A stretch of 64,000 bases of DNA from Asterias amurensis (taxonomy: Eukaryota > Echinodermata > Asteroidea > Forcipulatida > Asteriidae): contig NC_092665.1 in the NCBI RefSeq assembly GCF_032118995.1, positions 14,466,012 to 14,530,011 on the forward strand, in the 5' to 3' direction. Positions within the stretch are counted from its first letter, which is position 1. Every line of letters starts with the position of its first letter. A model generated the notes under the pieces. The model had not been told where the DNA came from. It worked only from the letters and a program-made list of their open reading frames with translations, and did not search any database. Both the position numbers and the translations under genes were made by a program. Positions 1-10,343 of this stretch are shown one piece after another.

Positions 1-742
1 GATCAGCAAGAAAAGATGTAGATGAAGAGTCATGAGAAATAAAGTACAGGAAAGTTTTTTTATTTATTTTTTTGCCTCTAATAAACTTTTGATGCCTTGT
101 TTTGATTTCATGAAGGGCTTGGTGTCTGAGCAGAGTTTGATGTCACAGTACGAACCTCTATATAGCAGTAACTGGCTGTTTATTTTATTAAGTTGCATTT
201 TGATGCTTTGTGAAATCAACCCCCAGACTCATGCGGTGCAAGTTGTTAACAAATCTGTAGTTAACCTTTTTTTCCAGAAAGCTCTACTACTTGTTTTATT
301 GTCAACCAGAGTATATGTATTTGGATCTACTATCAGTTGTGTTTTTATTGTGTACTTGTTATATTTTTAGTAATTATTTCTCTTTTTTTTCCATCAGACT
401 TTACTCTACTTTTAGTTCTTTTTTTTCTCTTGGGTTGTGTTTTTAGTTTGTTATTTGTTGTTGTATTTATCTTGTGCATAACTATTTGTTTTAATCTAAA
501 GTACAATCATTCTAATACCAAACGTATTGTTCTCAGTAATTTTTATTGTCAATGAATTCTTATAAATCTTTACAGTTTAAGTCCTTAAACATTTCTTCTT
601 TTTTTTTTTGGGGGGGGGGGGGTTAGAATGAAACAGGACTAGAAATGAATTGCTTCACATAGCAAGGCCTAAATGTATATAGATTTGAGGGACTAGGAGT
701 GGAAACAAAAAGTACTAACAGGATACTTTTCTCAACCTACAG
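1..742. other. AT-rich stretch, probably intron of the gene ending at 1203
   Basis: No exon, RNA gene or clear repeat is recognisable here. The stretch is strongly T-rich with a poly-G run near 610-622. It ends in a pyrimidine-rich tract and an AG at 741-742, which looks like a splice acceptor for the following exon, so it is probably intron. The open frames here have low-complexity hydrophobic translations typical of T-rich DNA. Confidence 0.5.
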
Positions 743-1203
743 CAAAGACAATCGAGACACTCCCTTGATCAGCTCTTCCACAAAGACGCCAATGCCTCTC
801 TCTGCCTCTGCTATTGCCTTTGGAGAGCTCCGGCATCAAGGAAATCCTGCTAAGAGACACCTTGGCTCGGCCCTGGAGGAGTTACCCCAGGCGACTCCAT
901 CACCACGGAGACAAAGAGAAGGAACTCCTAACAGTACAAGGTAAATGTCGAACCTGCATGTTGGTATTTTTTGTGCACATCTCTCTCTTATTTGTAAATT
1001 TTAATAAAATTCTATAAAAAAAATAAGTTTTAATTGTTAACAAAATGTGGTAATTTTAAGGTGATATTTTTATTTTTGACAGTTCTAGACCAAGTACACC
1101 TGGAAAGCGACTCTGCAATGGTCTGACAAAAACAGGTCAACCTTGCCGCATGACGTGCTCCCAAGGGTCTGACTATTGTTATCGCCATAACAACAGCAAC
1201 TAA
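743..1203 (+). CDS. C-terminal two exons of an unidentified protein with a Cys/His cluster
   Basis: Two exons can be read: 743-940 (acceptor AG at 741-742, donor gtaaat after 940) and 1083-1203 (acceptor ending at 1082, stop TAA at 1201-1203). They join in phase through an AG|T codon. The first exon encodes a polar, Pro/Ser/Arg-rich stretch that is probably disordered. The second encodes about 40 residues with the pattern C-x8-C-x3-C-x6-C-x2-H, where the last part reads SDYCYRH before the end. Short terminal clusters of this kind (C..GLT..G..C....YC..H) occur in several unrelated eukaryotic proteins and probably bind zinc; that is inference. I do not recognise the protein. Upstream exons lie outside the window. 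A long 3' region follows, with a polyadenylation signal near 2138. Confidence 0.6.
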
Positions 1204-1259
1204 ACTCAGAGAACTGAAGAGTAAGTAAATACAATTAAGAGGATTTCGGTACTTTTTGT

Positions 1260-1567
1260 AACACAAAACACAATGTCCACAGATTGAGTAAATATAATTT
1301 AAACGACTACACCATTTGAAGATAATGATAGTAAATAATGATAGTAGAAAACTTAAAATATTAAGGTGCTGTAGTTTTTGAGAAATTAGTAAAACAATGT
1401 CATGAAAATACGTTTTACATGCTAAAGTAATTTTTGTGGCTTGATTTACTCATTTCTCAAAAATACAGCACCCAAAGCAAGTAATATTTTCAGGGAAGCT
1501 TTCTACCATCAATATTTTCAAACTTTGTGAGTAAAATGTAAATCTGTGGACATTGTGTTTTGTGTCC
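1260..1567. repeat. Inverted-repeat element, about 300 bp
   Basis: The left end reads acaaaacacaatgtccacag and the right end is its complement (ctgtggacattgtgttttgt), with AT-rich imperfectly complementary sequence between. This is MITE-like structure. A truncated relative lies at 47624-47850 in an NCAPD2 intron, which shows it is an interspersed family. Confidence 0.75.
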
Positions 1568-1752
1568 AACAAAAAAAAGGTAACCAGATCCTTTAGGGTG
1601 CCATTGAGCTTGAAATTTATTTTGTGTATAAAAAAAATGTTCATTATGCAATGTAAAGGAAATTAGTTAAACTTTGAGCTTATTATCCGAATGAAATTTG
1701 GTTTAATTTTCTTTTCTTTTTTTGTTGGTCGCTTCTGTATGTGTTTAAACCA

Positions 1753-1947
1753 GGGCCCAGGTTTATAAAGCTGTCTATATCAGCATAAAAAAGGGTGCTT
1801 AGCTTAGCATCATTTTCTGCTAAGCAACAGTCAGTAGAGAACCAGTCACAAAAACTATGGTTCTTTGAATGGTAACTGTTTCTTCTTAGCAGATTTGTCG
1901 CTGCTAAGCAATGTATTTGTGCTAGGAAGCTTTATGAAAAAGGGCCC
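1753..1947. repeat. GGGCCC-ended palindromic element
   Basis: Begins and ends with GGGCCC. Its arms contain the shared vocabulary of this family: tttataaagct, gcttagca and agctttatgaaa. At least eight related copies occur in the window (20583, 33700, 38251, 44275, 45170, 49139 and others). No coding capacity. Confidence 0.75.
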
Positions 1948-2137
1948 AGTCTAGAGTTCTTTATCAATGTTTGTATATTTTTTGTAAAATGTTCCTTTGT
2001 GTTGCTATATAAAATTACAGACAATTATGTTATTATGAAATTTGATTTAAAGAATATCACTCTGCAACTTAAAACTGTAATGAATTTGTTTAATAATAAG
2101 CTCTATTGCAACAAATATATATTTTATTAGAACGCAA

Positions 2138-2143
2138 AATAAA
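2138..2143 (+). terminator. Polyadenylation signal AATAAA
   Basis: Canonical AATAAA about 935 bp after the stop codon of the gene ending at 1203. It is followed by T-rich DNA. Plausible 3' end of that transcript, not proven. Confidence 0.4.
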
Positions 2144-3087
2144 GCTGACGCATTTGTTTTCTCTTTTTCGCTACAATTGTCTGTTTATTTAGTATAACAT
2201 TTCAGAATCAAATGTTTCTATTTGGGTGTCTCAAAGGATGGTTACTCATTATTTGTTTGTTTTTGGGGGTAGGGGGCCTACTTTTTAGAAAGAGACATCC
2301 TGGTACATCTTTCTAGCTTTCAAGAAGTTTTGTCTGGCAGTTTACAATCTCATTTTGGGTGTACACACACCACTTTAGTTTTCAAGGGAGATTTACTAAA
2401 ACTCCAGAATGGATATTTTTCAAAATATGTGGTTTTTTTTACAATGAAGTTCCATCTTATTTAAGAGGAATCACCAATTAAAAAGCCATGCACCCTAAAA
2501 ATAATGGGTCACTTTCGAACGCTGGGTGGTTTTTGCCTTGGGCGTCTGCCGCCCCCTAGTGTCTCCAATGTAATAGTCCAATTCATATTTCATATAATTA
2601 TTTGTACTTGTACTTGAACACGAACTCACTACTGAATGCCTTCCTTGCTTGATTTATTAAAAGATTGTCAAAGCATGTAAATACAATTTTTTTTTTTTTT
2701 TTTTTTTAAAGAAGAATGCAGTCAGGCAACTTGTACTTTAAAACGATTGTTTCCTGTACTTTTCACATTTTTTGTTGTACTGGCTTGGGTAGGATTCGAA
2801 CCACCGACCTGGGCTTTTTAACTTAATCAACCAAGGTGGAAAGTGATGGTCGAGTCCATCCAAAATATAATTTGCACTTCCAAAAAACATTGCCTGAGTA
2901 CACAACATTAAAAAAAAAACACGAAAATGTAAGTAGAAAGTTGAGAAAAAGTAATGTTGCTTTAAATAAATAATTCTATAATTTGAAAGATGTTGTTAAA
3001 TAGTCAAACTTAACCATGTCTTTAATATGATTGATATGTACATTGACGTTTATAATATACACTTCAGAATAAAATATATAATGTTTG
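2144..3087. other. Intergenic or 3' untranslated DNA
   Basis: Separates the convergent ends of the first two genes. It contains a poly-T run near 2686-2707 and a tRNA-like SINE remnant near 2783-2842. A TTTATT near 2653 could serve as a minus-strand polyadenylation signal for the Ser/Arg-rich gene. I see no exon here. Confidence 0.4.
2783..2842 (-). repeat. tRNA-derived SINE fragment (B box)
   Basis: On the minus strand, 2792-2802 reads GGTTCGAATCC, an exact RNA polymerase III B box. It is preceded by ttggttgattaagtt, a weak A-box-like stretch. No cloverleaf with paired acceptor stem can be drawn, so a SINE or tRNA relic is more likely than a working tRNA gene. Confidence 0.45.
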
Positions 3088-6000
3088 TCAGAGTATGACA
3101 CAAACACTCGATGTGGCTTGACTGTTCACTGGCTTTGGACTTTTATCATTTACTTCTTCAAGTCCTTGGTTGTTGTCCACCTCAAAATCAAAGTAATTCT
3201 CTCGTTTATTGTCAAGTGGTTCAGGGGTAGGTTTGGGTGAGTACTGGGTCGCTTGTCTGTAAACACCGGAAGGCCCAGGGATGTCGTGGGGGCTCTTAGG
3301 TAACCCGTCCGTCTTAGAGCCATGGCTGCTACTCAGGGTTCCATTCCCGGAGTCTGTCTCGGATGAAGAGCACAATGACACACCTGAGTGGTGGCTGTCA
3401 TTGTCATGGTCGTCGTTGTCACCCGAGATAACACTGTCATTATCTGATGATGGGTCTTCTGAATCTGAGTTGGAGCTGTCCGAGTCGGAGGAGGAGTCTG
3501 ATGATGAAGATGATGAGGAACTGGAATTGTCCGATGAGGACGACCCTGAGAAGGAAGATGATGAACTGTAGTCGCTGCTGCTGAAATAAAGAAGAAGAAA
3601 AATTATTGAATTAGTGTGAAACTTTCCAAAGTGAAGATATGATATGGAAAAAACTGTTAAAGGCACTGGACACCTTTCGTAATTGTCAAAGAGACCCGTC
3701 TCCTCACTTGGTGTATCTCAACATATGCATAAATTCATAAAAGACAAAATCTGTGAAAATTTGAACTCATTGGTCATCGAAGTTGTGAGAGAGAATAATG
3801 AAAGAAAAGGCTGGTAGCTTTGTTTTTGTAAGAAATATTTTGTTGTGCTGAGCTAATTTTGTTGCTTGAGCAGCTCACTGAAATTGGGATTACATACAAT
3901 AGGTCTCCACAACAGATCAATCTAATTGTATCATCCTTTCGGCTCTTCCACAGTGTACCCACCATATTGTAATGCAGGAACAAAGAGCTATTCCACCCCA
4001 GGCCCTTTTTAAGCACCTCAAAGGGATAAATCTGAACCATTTTAATCCGAATAAAGAAGGGATTCACAACCCCTTTGTCTGAGATAAACTAGAGCTCCTC
4101 AGTCTGCATTGGTTCGAAAGCCTGGGGCAGGATCAAGACATTTTGTCAAGAACCCCATACTTTAACATGCTCTTTTTCTCTTGCAGAATTACCCCCATCC
4201 CCTTGAAGAATTTCTGAGATTCCCATAACACTACAAAGACACAATGCCACATTTTTAGCAGCGCCTATAAGATGTCATCTTCTGATTTCAATGCATGGAA
4301 GATTACCCTTCTCACGGAATTCCTTCTCAAGGCCCGTTTGGCAAGAAGTTGAAGGGCTTCATTTTGCGGTGTACTACTCTCCATTAATCCCAATCATGGG
4401 GGAAAGAAAGTTTTTAAGTTATTGATTTGTTTTCTTTTCTATTAATGCTATGATGGGTACCTCTTTTTGACCCCTCTATTTTGTGATACATGTTGTTGTT
4501 GATGTTTAAAGGCAGTGGACACTATTGGTAATTACTCAAAATAATTATTGGCATAAAACATTTCTTAGTGACGAGTAATGGGGAGAGGTTGATGGTATAA
4601 CACATTGTGAGAAACGGCTCCCTCTGAAGTGCCATAGTTTTCGAGGAAGAAGTAATTTTCCACTAATTTGATTTCGAAACCTCAGATTTAGAACTTGAGG
4701 TCTCGAAATCAACCATCTAAACGCACACAACTTTGTGTGACAAGGGTGTTTTTTCTTTCATTATTATCTCGCAACTTCGACGACCGATTGAGCTCAAATT
4801 TTCACAGGTTTGTTATTTTATGCATATGTTGAGATACACCAACTGTGAAGGCTAGTCTTTGACAATTACCAATAGTGGCCACTGCCTTTAACTGCTGTGT
4901 TCTGAGTCAACGAAAGATTGACCCAGATGTGCTCGCTTCGAACTGGAAAACTTGTCATCGGTGCAAGTAATGCATCTTCAACTCATCAACTGAATTGGAT
5001 TGTTATTCATTGAAGTTTTTATGACGTACCGTTTGTGACGTCATAAGAAACAATCTTAAGTGTATTTTGTGACAGTTTTTGTGGGTTTTTTCTAAAGCAA
5101 AAACTGTCTGGTTGTTAAACTCGCATCATCCGAATTGTGTCACGAATCAGGTTGTGCAAAATTTGTTCATGTAATTGTTATTATAATTTGTGATTGAATA
5201 AAATGTATAAATTGTATTATAGTTGGTTTTACACTTATACACAGATATGTGTGTAAGCACTGTATACTCAATACTTTCCTGAGTTCTGTGAACAAAATCA
5301 TCATATTAAAAGTTGACATCTGTGTTATTATTATTATAAATTCTACCAACCTGTTGTTAGAGTCTGAATCTTCACTCCCACTCGAGCTACCAGACATACT
5401 GTTGCAAGAAACTGCACTCACGGACGACTCACCAGCACTTCCCCTCCGCCTGCCTCCCGAAGATGCGCTCAGTCGCCGTCTGTCAGACGGTCTAGTCGCG
5501 TCTTCAACAACAGAGAACTGCACCTTGGCGTTTAGTTTCCTCACCAGTCGTTTCTCTTGGATCAGAGCAACTGCCTGATGCATGTCCTGTATGGAGGCAC
5601 TGACAGATGAGCGCCTGGAATCGGCCTCCATTGTTCTGTTGCTGGAGGTGGAGATTACGGATTGCCTTGGGGAGTCACTGGGCGTGGGTAATGAGGATCT
5701 GCGGCCGCCTCTTGCTTTGCTACGGCGGCGATGGGAGCTTAGGGTTGGACTGACGTTCCTCTCGGCTTTGTCGAGAGCTCGCTGGTTTTTGAGCAGCTCA
5801 ACGGCGTGGTGCATCTCGTGGATTGAGGCGAGAGAGGCTCGTTTTAAAGATGCCTCATAACTAAGATCATCCCTGTCCGCCATTGTCTGTGATATCTCAT
5901 CTTCCTCATCGTCGAAGACCACATTATCCATTTCAGGCGTTGGGTACGAATGATAAGCTGGATTTGAAGCACGAGACCTGCTTGATGCCAGCGGCGGGAA

Positions 6001-6759
6001 GGACCTCCGAGGACTGGGGGCATCACCGGCAGACGCCCGGCGGTGACGCCCGGCTGAACAACCCCTTCCCTTGGACTTACTGCGTTTACGTATAACCACG
6101 GCGTCTGATACCGTTGATAAGCGTCTTGCGTTGAAGTCCATAGAATTTCCGGAGTCTCTCCTTTGGAGACTGACAACGGAGACCCGACGGGGAACGGGTG
6201 CACCGTATGACTGTGACGGGGAGAAATCGTTCGATAACCGGCGGGATGGTGATTTCGACTCCGAGTAGTCATCGGTAGTAGAAGAGGACGATCTCATATC
6301 GGTGAAGGATACTCGTCTTGGTAGATCATAAGATGAGGAGTAGTCATTTGAAAGGGAAGACGAAGATAATCGACGCTGCCTGTCGACAAAACTAAGACTG
6401 ACAGATGACGACAACGAACCTCGCCTACTGTCGGACATCGACGACGAGACACTCTGTTGTAAATTCTCACCCCGGAAGTCGTCACAGACAGAATCCTCCT
6501 GTATTGTCGCGAACTCGGACGCCAAAGACACCCGCGAGAGGCTCGAATCGCTCCTCTTTATCGGACGCGGTCGCGGTGGAGCAGGAACCGGGGACTTCGG
6601 CGCGATCGACGGCTTGCTGTCTTTCCTCGTCACGGTGATGCTTTTCCGTCTTCCCCTCCTGTAACGCGATGGTAGATTATTATCATCGTCCAAGATATCC
6701 GACCCGATATCTCCGTACATATGACTGGTGGTATTTCTCCTTGAAGTCATAGCTAACAT
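3088..6759 (-). CDS. Ser/Arg-rich disordered protein with C-terminal CVIL prenylation box
   Basis: Two exons, 6759-5351 and 3580-3088, joined in phase (AG|C) across a GT-AG intron, give 633 residues. The first ATG (6759) is used; a second lies three codons on. I do not recognise the family. Residues 1-470 are packed with basophilic-kinase sites (many RRxS motifs such as RRLS and RRVS), so phosphorylation by PKA- or Akt-like kinases is a reasonable inference. Two similar short helical segments, near residues 303-335 and 380-412, share SI(H/Q)(E/D)MH(H/Q)AV. The second exon starts with a long Ser/Asp tract and ends ATSSVCVIL. A CaaX box ending in Leu is normally a geranylgeranylation signal, so membrane anchoring is likely. 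The 1.77 kb intron carries inverted-repeat elements. Confidence 0.82.
3657..3813. repeat. Half copy of TTAA family A element
   Basis: Starts ttaaaggcactggacac and matches one arm of the 4506-4891 element (tgtatctcaacatatgcata, then tcatcgaagttg). It lacks the second arm. It lies just downstream of the last-exon acceptor, inside the intron of the Ser/Arg-rich gene. Confidence 0.7.
4506..4891. repeat. TTAA family A inverted-repeat element, full copy
   Basis: Flanked by TTAA on both sides, with terminal inverted repeats AGGCAGTGGACACTATTGG (one mismatch). There is an inner palindrome around gaggtctcgaaatc. About 385 bp, no coding capacity. It sits in the intron of the Ser/Arg-rich gene. The TTAA flanks and AGG termini suggest a non-autonomous element moved by a piggyBac-like transposase; that attribution is inference. 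Confidence 0.85.
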
Positions 6760-7679
6760 AAAAATCGTGTCCTAACACAAGCACTTCAGAATTTACATCA
6801 CAAGATTCACAAACAGCACTCGTATGTTTTCACTGTGGTATTTATAGATCCATTTCTATTGCAATCGTCTAACCACAGTCACCATACATATCGAAGACAT
6901 TCTCGATGAGTTCCCTTAAGTAGAATTTTGTTGGAGTTCTCGGACTGTAACTTCAGTGTTCGATGCAAAATACAGCGTAGTTTGGGAAAAGTTATCAAAG
7001 AACAAGCTCACGCCACTAATGCAATTAGGCTGTACGGAACTCGGCTTAGCTTACCACAGCAAGGTAGGCTTACCGCTATGGTACCAACGTGTTGTGCTGC
7101 TTGTGTCACTCGTTGTCAAGGAGCAACGAGATGGGTCAATACTTGAAGAAGGGGATACCTATTGACTGAGGGAGAGAGCATGGACGAAGTATGCCAACAA
7201 CTAAAGACACACTCGATAATCCCCAACGCTATTATCGGTATTGTTTGGGCGGGGTGCTTGGGGTAAATCGAGCAGTCAACGGCAAGGTATACTTTCCATT
7301 CACCCTTTTATATAAACAGATCGCCTTACTGGATGGAGGAAAACAGAAGATTTGTTCCAGTGTTTGGGTCTCTAAAGTGAGGCTTAATTAGATGACTTCA
7401 ATTTAAACCAATTGCCTTCAACAAGGGTGTTTTGAAGCATGGATGGAGGAAGGAACTTGTTATGCTCTGTTCGTTAAAGGTTTATTTTTTGACTCGGTGA
7501 CTTTGTTTGCTCATGGAGGAATAGATCCTTACTCTATGAATAGATTAATTCCTTCATGGTTTGCTTTAACATTCGTTTTATCTTGCGACTTAAACTATTT
7601 ATTTTGCTGTGTCTACTGTTCAAATTGTTCAGACGTAACAGCCCATTATAAAACAGTTGTTCAAGCCTTCGAGAAAAAT

Positions 7680-7753
7680 GTTTCAAGAAAAACTCTGCTA
7701 TAGGGGTGAAACGCCCGGCCATTAACTTGTTTTTTTTTTTTTTTTTTTTTTTT
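7680..7753 (+). repeat. Retroelement tail motif followed by poly-T
   Basis: Reads aaaactctgctataggggtg, then gaaacgcccggccattaac, and then runs into about 24 T. The same motif (gactctgct.gtcgaaac..gaggcc.ttaa) recurs at 36965-37020, and as a palindrome at 46607-46702. I take it as the end of a retroelement family, possibly Penelope-like. Confidence 0.45.
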
Positions 7754-7827
7754 GCAAATTCAATTCAAATTAAATACAAAACAGACAAAATAATACATTA
7801 AGATACATGGATGAGATTTGTCAGACT

Positions 7828-8198
7828 TTAAAGCCATTGGACCCTTTCGGTAAACAGTGTTGTCCAAGGCCCACACTTTGTGTACCACAACTTCTATATC
7901 AAATAACAAACCTGTGAAAATTTAGGCTCAATCGGTCATCGGAGTCGGGAGAAAACAACGGAAAAACCCACCCTTGTTTCCGCGCGTTTCGCCGTGTCAT
8001 GACGTGTTTAAAATAAATCCGTAATTTTCGTTAACGAGAATTTATATTGTTTTGCTGTTTTCTCAAAAAGTAAAGCATTTCATGGAATTATATTTCAAGA
8101 GAAGTCTTTCACCATTGCCTTCTAAAAACCCTGTAAGTTATTTGTAAATCTGTGAACTTTTTTTTTTTTTCTGAACCGAAAGGGTCCAATGGCTTTTA
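7828..8198. repeat. TTAA family C inverted-repeat element
   Basis: Begins TTAA followed by AGCCATTGGACCCTTTCGG and ends with the complementary gggtccaatggctttt, with the right-hand TTAA mutated. The interior includes cggtcatcggagtcgggag and gtttcgccgtgtcatgac. A second copy in inverse order is at 48089-48437. Confidence 0.75.
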
Positions 8199-8935
8199 TC
8201 AGAATTCAAATTAGTTTTAAATAAAAGTCTGCTTGGTGCACTTTCGTCCCGTATGGCAAATCAGCTTATCTAGGCTCAGTATCATTTATTTGCTCTTTTT
8301 TTTTAAACTTAATTTTTATAGGCTGTTTTGCCACACGGAGAGGTACTTCTCTTTGGATGTATTTGTACAATATTATATCCAAATTGTACACTTTCTTTTC
8401 AGCAATTACTCTCACTTGTGGATGCTGTAAGACTTGTTTGTTTGTCTTGGCCAGCTGCATTTTGAATTTCAACAGCCGCTATGTATATAGATCCGAACTT
8501 TCTCGGTTCAAATAACGGTATGGATTTGACATTCAATACTTTGCACTTCATAGTGACTATAATATATGGTGTGCACAATGTTAAAAGATATCCTCACGCT
8601 TTATCTTCTAGTTCAAAACTTCCTGGGGTTTGTTTTCATATTTACATGAAGAAGAAAAGGGGAAAGAAAACAGACGCCAAGTTTGTTTCAAGGCCATTGT
8701 ATTCATCCCGAACATTGACCCCCTTTGTGTGAGGTGAATCTGTTTGAATATTGATTTGGAAAACCTTGGCCCACGCTTATAGTCATTGTCAATCAGTAGG
8801 GCGCCATCACTCGAGTTTCCTGGTCAGTGAAGTGAAGAGAAATTAAAGACAAAACTTTTTACATGTTTTTGTTTTGGAGACAAAGCTTGCAGTGGAGTAA
8901 ATGTAATTCAGATTTGAAGAAAATGTGCAAGCGTC

Positions 8936-9282
8936 TTAAAGGCACTGGACACGTTTGGTAAATGTCAATGACCAGTAATATCACTTGGTGTATCCAAACA
9001 TGTGCATAAAATAACAAATCTTTGACAGTTTTGGCTCAATTTGGTCATCGAAGTTGCAAGAAAACATTGAAAGAAAAAAATACCCTTATTGCACAACGTG
9101 CATATTAAAAGGCTCCTTGTGTTATTTGAGTGAGAAATTACCTCTTTCTCAAAACTACGTTACTTCAGAGGAAGCCGTTTCTCACAATGTTTTACACTAT
9201 CAACAGCTCTCCGTTGCTCATTACCAAGTAAGTTTTAATACTAACAATTATTTTGAGTACTAACAGTATACATGGCCTTTAA
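8936..9282. repeat. TTAA family A element, diverged copy
   Basis: TTAA at both ends, with the left terminus AGGCACTGGACACGTTTGG. Internal landmarks shared with other copies are gtgtatc.aacatgtgcata, cgaagttgcaagaaaac and gaggaagccgtttctcac. The right terminus is shortened to ggccttta, so this is an older copy. Confidence 0.7.
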
Positions 9283-9492
9283 GATCTTTGAGGAACTCAA
9301 GTGTGCGTAATCGCCAGTGCCTTTTCATGTCTTTGGTGCGGCACATGGAAACAATCACTGGGGTCAAACAATGGTGTACGTCCCGACACGAAGTCAATTT
9401 TCCCAACGATGCTAAACTTAGCAAGGGACCTCTGCTAAATTCCTGTGGTGTGAAAAGAGGCAAAACAATGCAAATGCGACTACCATCTCCTT

Positions 9493-9773
9493 AGCCTTGT
9501 CCAAGGCTCTTTACGCAAGCACCGGCCCGCTCTGACTTCACGAAATGCATAGATACTATACCGCACGGCACATACAGTACTTGATACCGCGGGGTCGAAG
9601 CATGGCTTTCGAGGTATCAACGAGGTTACAAAACGAGAACCTCGTTGATACCTCGAAAGCCATGCTTCGACCCCGCGGTATTAAGTACTGTTATGTGCCG
9701 TGCGGTATAGTATCTATGCATTTCGTGAAGTCGGAGCGGGCCGGTGCTTGCGTAAAGAGCCTTGGACAAGGCT
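9493..9773. repeat. Near-perfect foldback hairpin with 11-12 bp target duplication
   Basis: The arms run from agccttgtccaaggctcttt to its complement aaagagccttggacaaggct, about 130 bp each. Only a few mismatches separate them around a tiny loop (gttacaaaacgagaac). The direct repeat accatctcctt flanks it (about 9482-9492 and 9774-9784), showing insertion. There is no coding capacity. Such high arm identity implies a young foldback element or recent templated inversion. Confidence 0.85.
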
Positions 9774-10343
9774 ACCATCTCCTTGGCTTGTGTCACGCTA
9801 GGTTAATTTATAGGCAGCCTGATTAAAATACAAGTAGAAACAACATGCACGCTTCACTTTAATTTCTCTGATCAGGTAACCAAAACATAATAAACTTGTG
9901 AAAATATCTCTTCATTTCCCTTTTGTGAAAAGGCCCTTTGAGTTATAAGCGAATATCGTCTTAATAAGGAAACAAAACAAACCTTGAAACAAACACGGCT
10001 GAAGGCTTAAACATTTTTTTTGAAAGTTTTATTAGTTCGGTCCTAAGCGTCAAACAATTGTATTTTGTATTATCTAAATGAAAATGGGAAGAAGAATTTC
10101 AATCAAAAGTTCACGAAGGAGATACTTTTACTATTATCTATTCCTCGCGGTTTTAAATGTTGAAGAAAACAAGTGACACTACGTTTAACCCACTTCACCA
10201 TTTCACTTCTGAAGTCACCAATTGAGCCTCAACAAAACAAAGAGTCCCACGAGGAATGTTCATAATTTTCAATAAGTCGACTTACAAGCAAGCTACTATT
10301 TACCTAGGGACCCTTGCTAAAATGCTTTCGTGTGAACGTTGCT

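Larger units (their letters stand above)
1204..2137 (+). other. Probable 3' untranslated region carrying two inverted-repeat elements
   Basis: AT-rich DNA between the stop codon at 1201-1203 and an AATAAA at 2138. It holds two palindromic repeats (1260-1567 and 1753-1947) and no other coding signal. A GTAAGT-like site just after the stop leaves open an additional 3' UTR intron. Confidence 0.4.
6760..10343. other. Intergenic region, repeat-rich
   Basis: Contains the presumed promoter of the Ser/Arg-rich gene, then a retroelement-like tail (7680-7753), elements at 7828-8198 and 8936-9282, a perfect foldback at 9493-9773, and the probable 3' UTR of the peroxidase gene. No convincing exon was found. 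Confidence 0.6.

Noticed and set aside
32-555. Open frames of 112 and 72 codons at the left edge
   Set aside because: T-rich DNA yields long hydrophobic frames by chance; there is no exon structure or recognisable family, and the next exon's acceptor implies intron here.
2783-2842. Possible tRNA gene on the minus strand
   Set aside because: A perfect B box is present but no paired acceptor stem or anticodon arm could be drawn; a SINE relic is likelier.
3281-3571. Plus-strand acidic frame of 96 codons
   Set aside because: It is the antisense shadow of the Ser/Asp-rich exon of the minus-strand gene.
9545-9826. 93-codon frame across the foldback
   Set aside because: It reads straight through the hairpin and its flanks; no homology or splice context.
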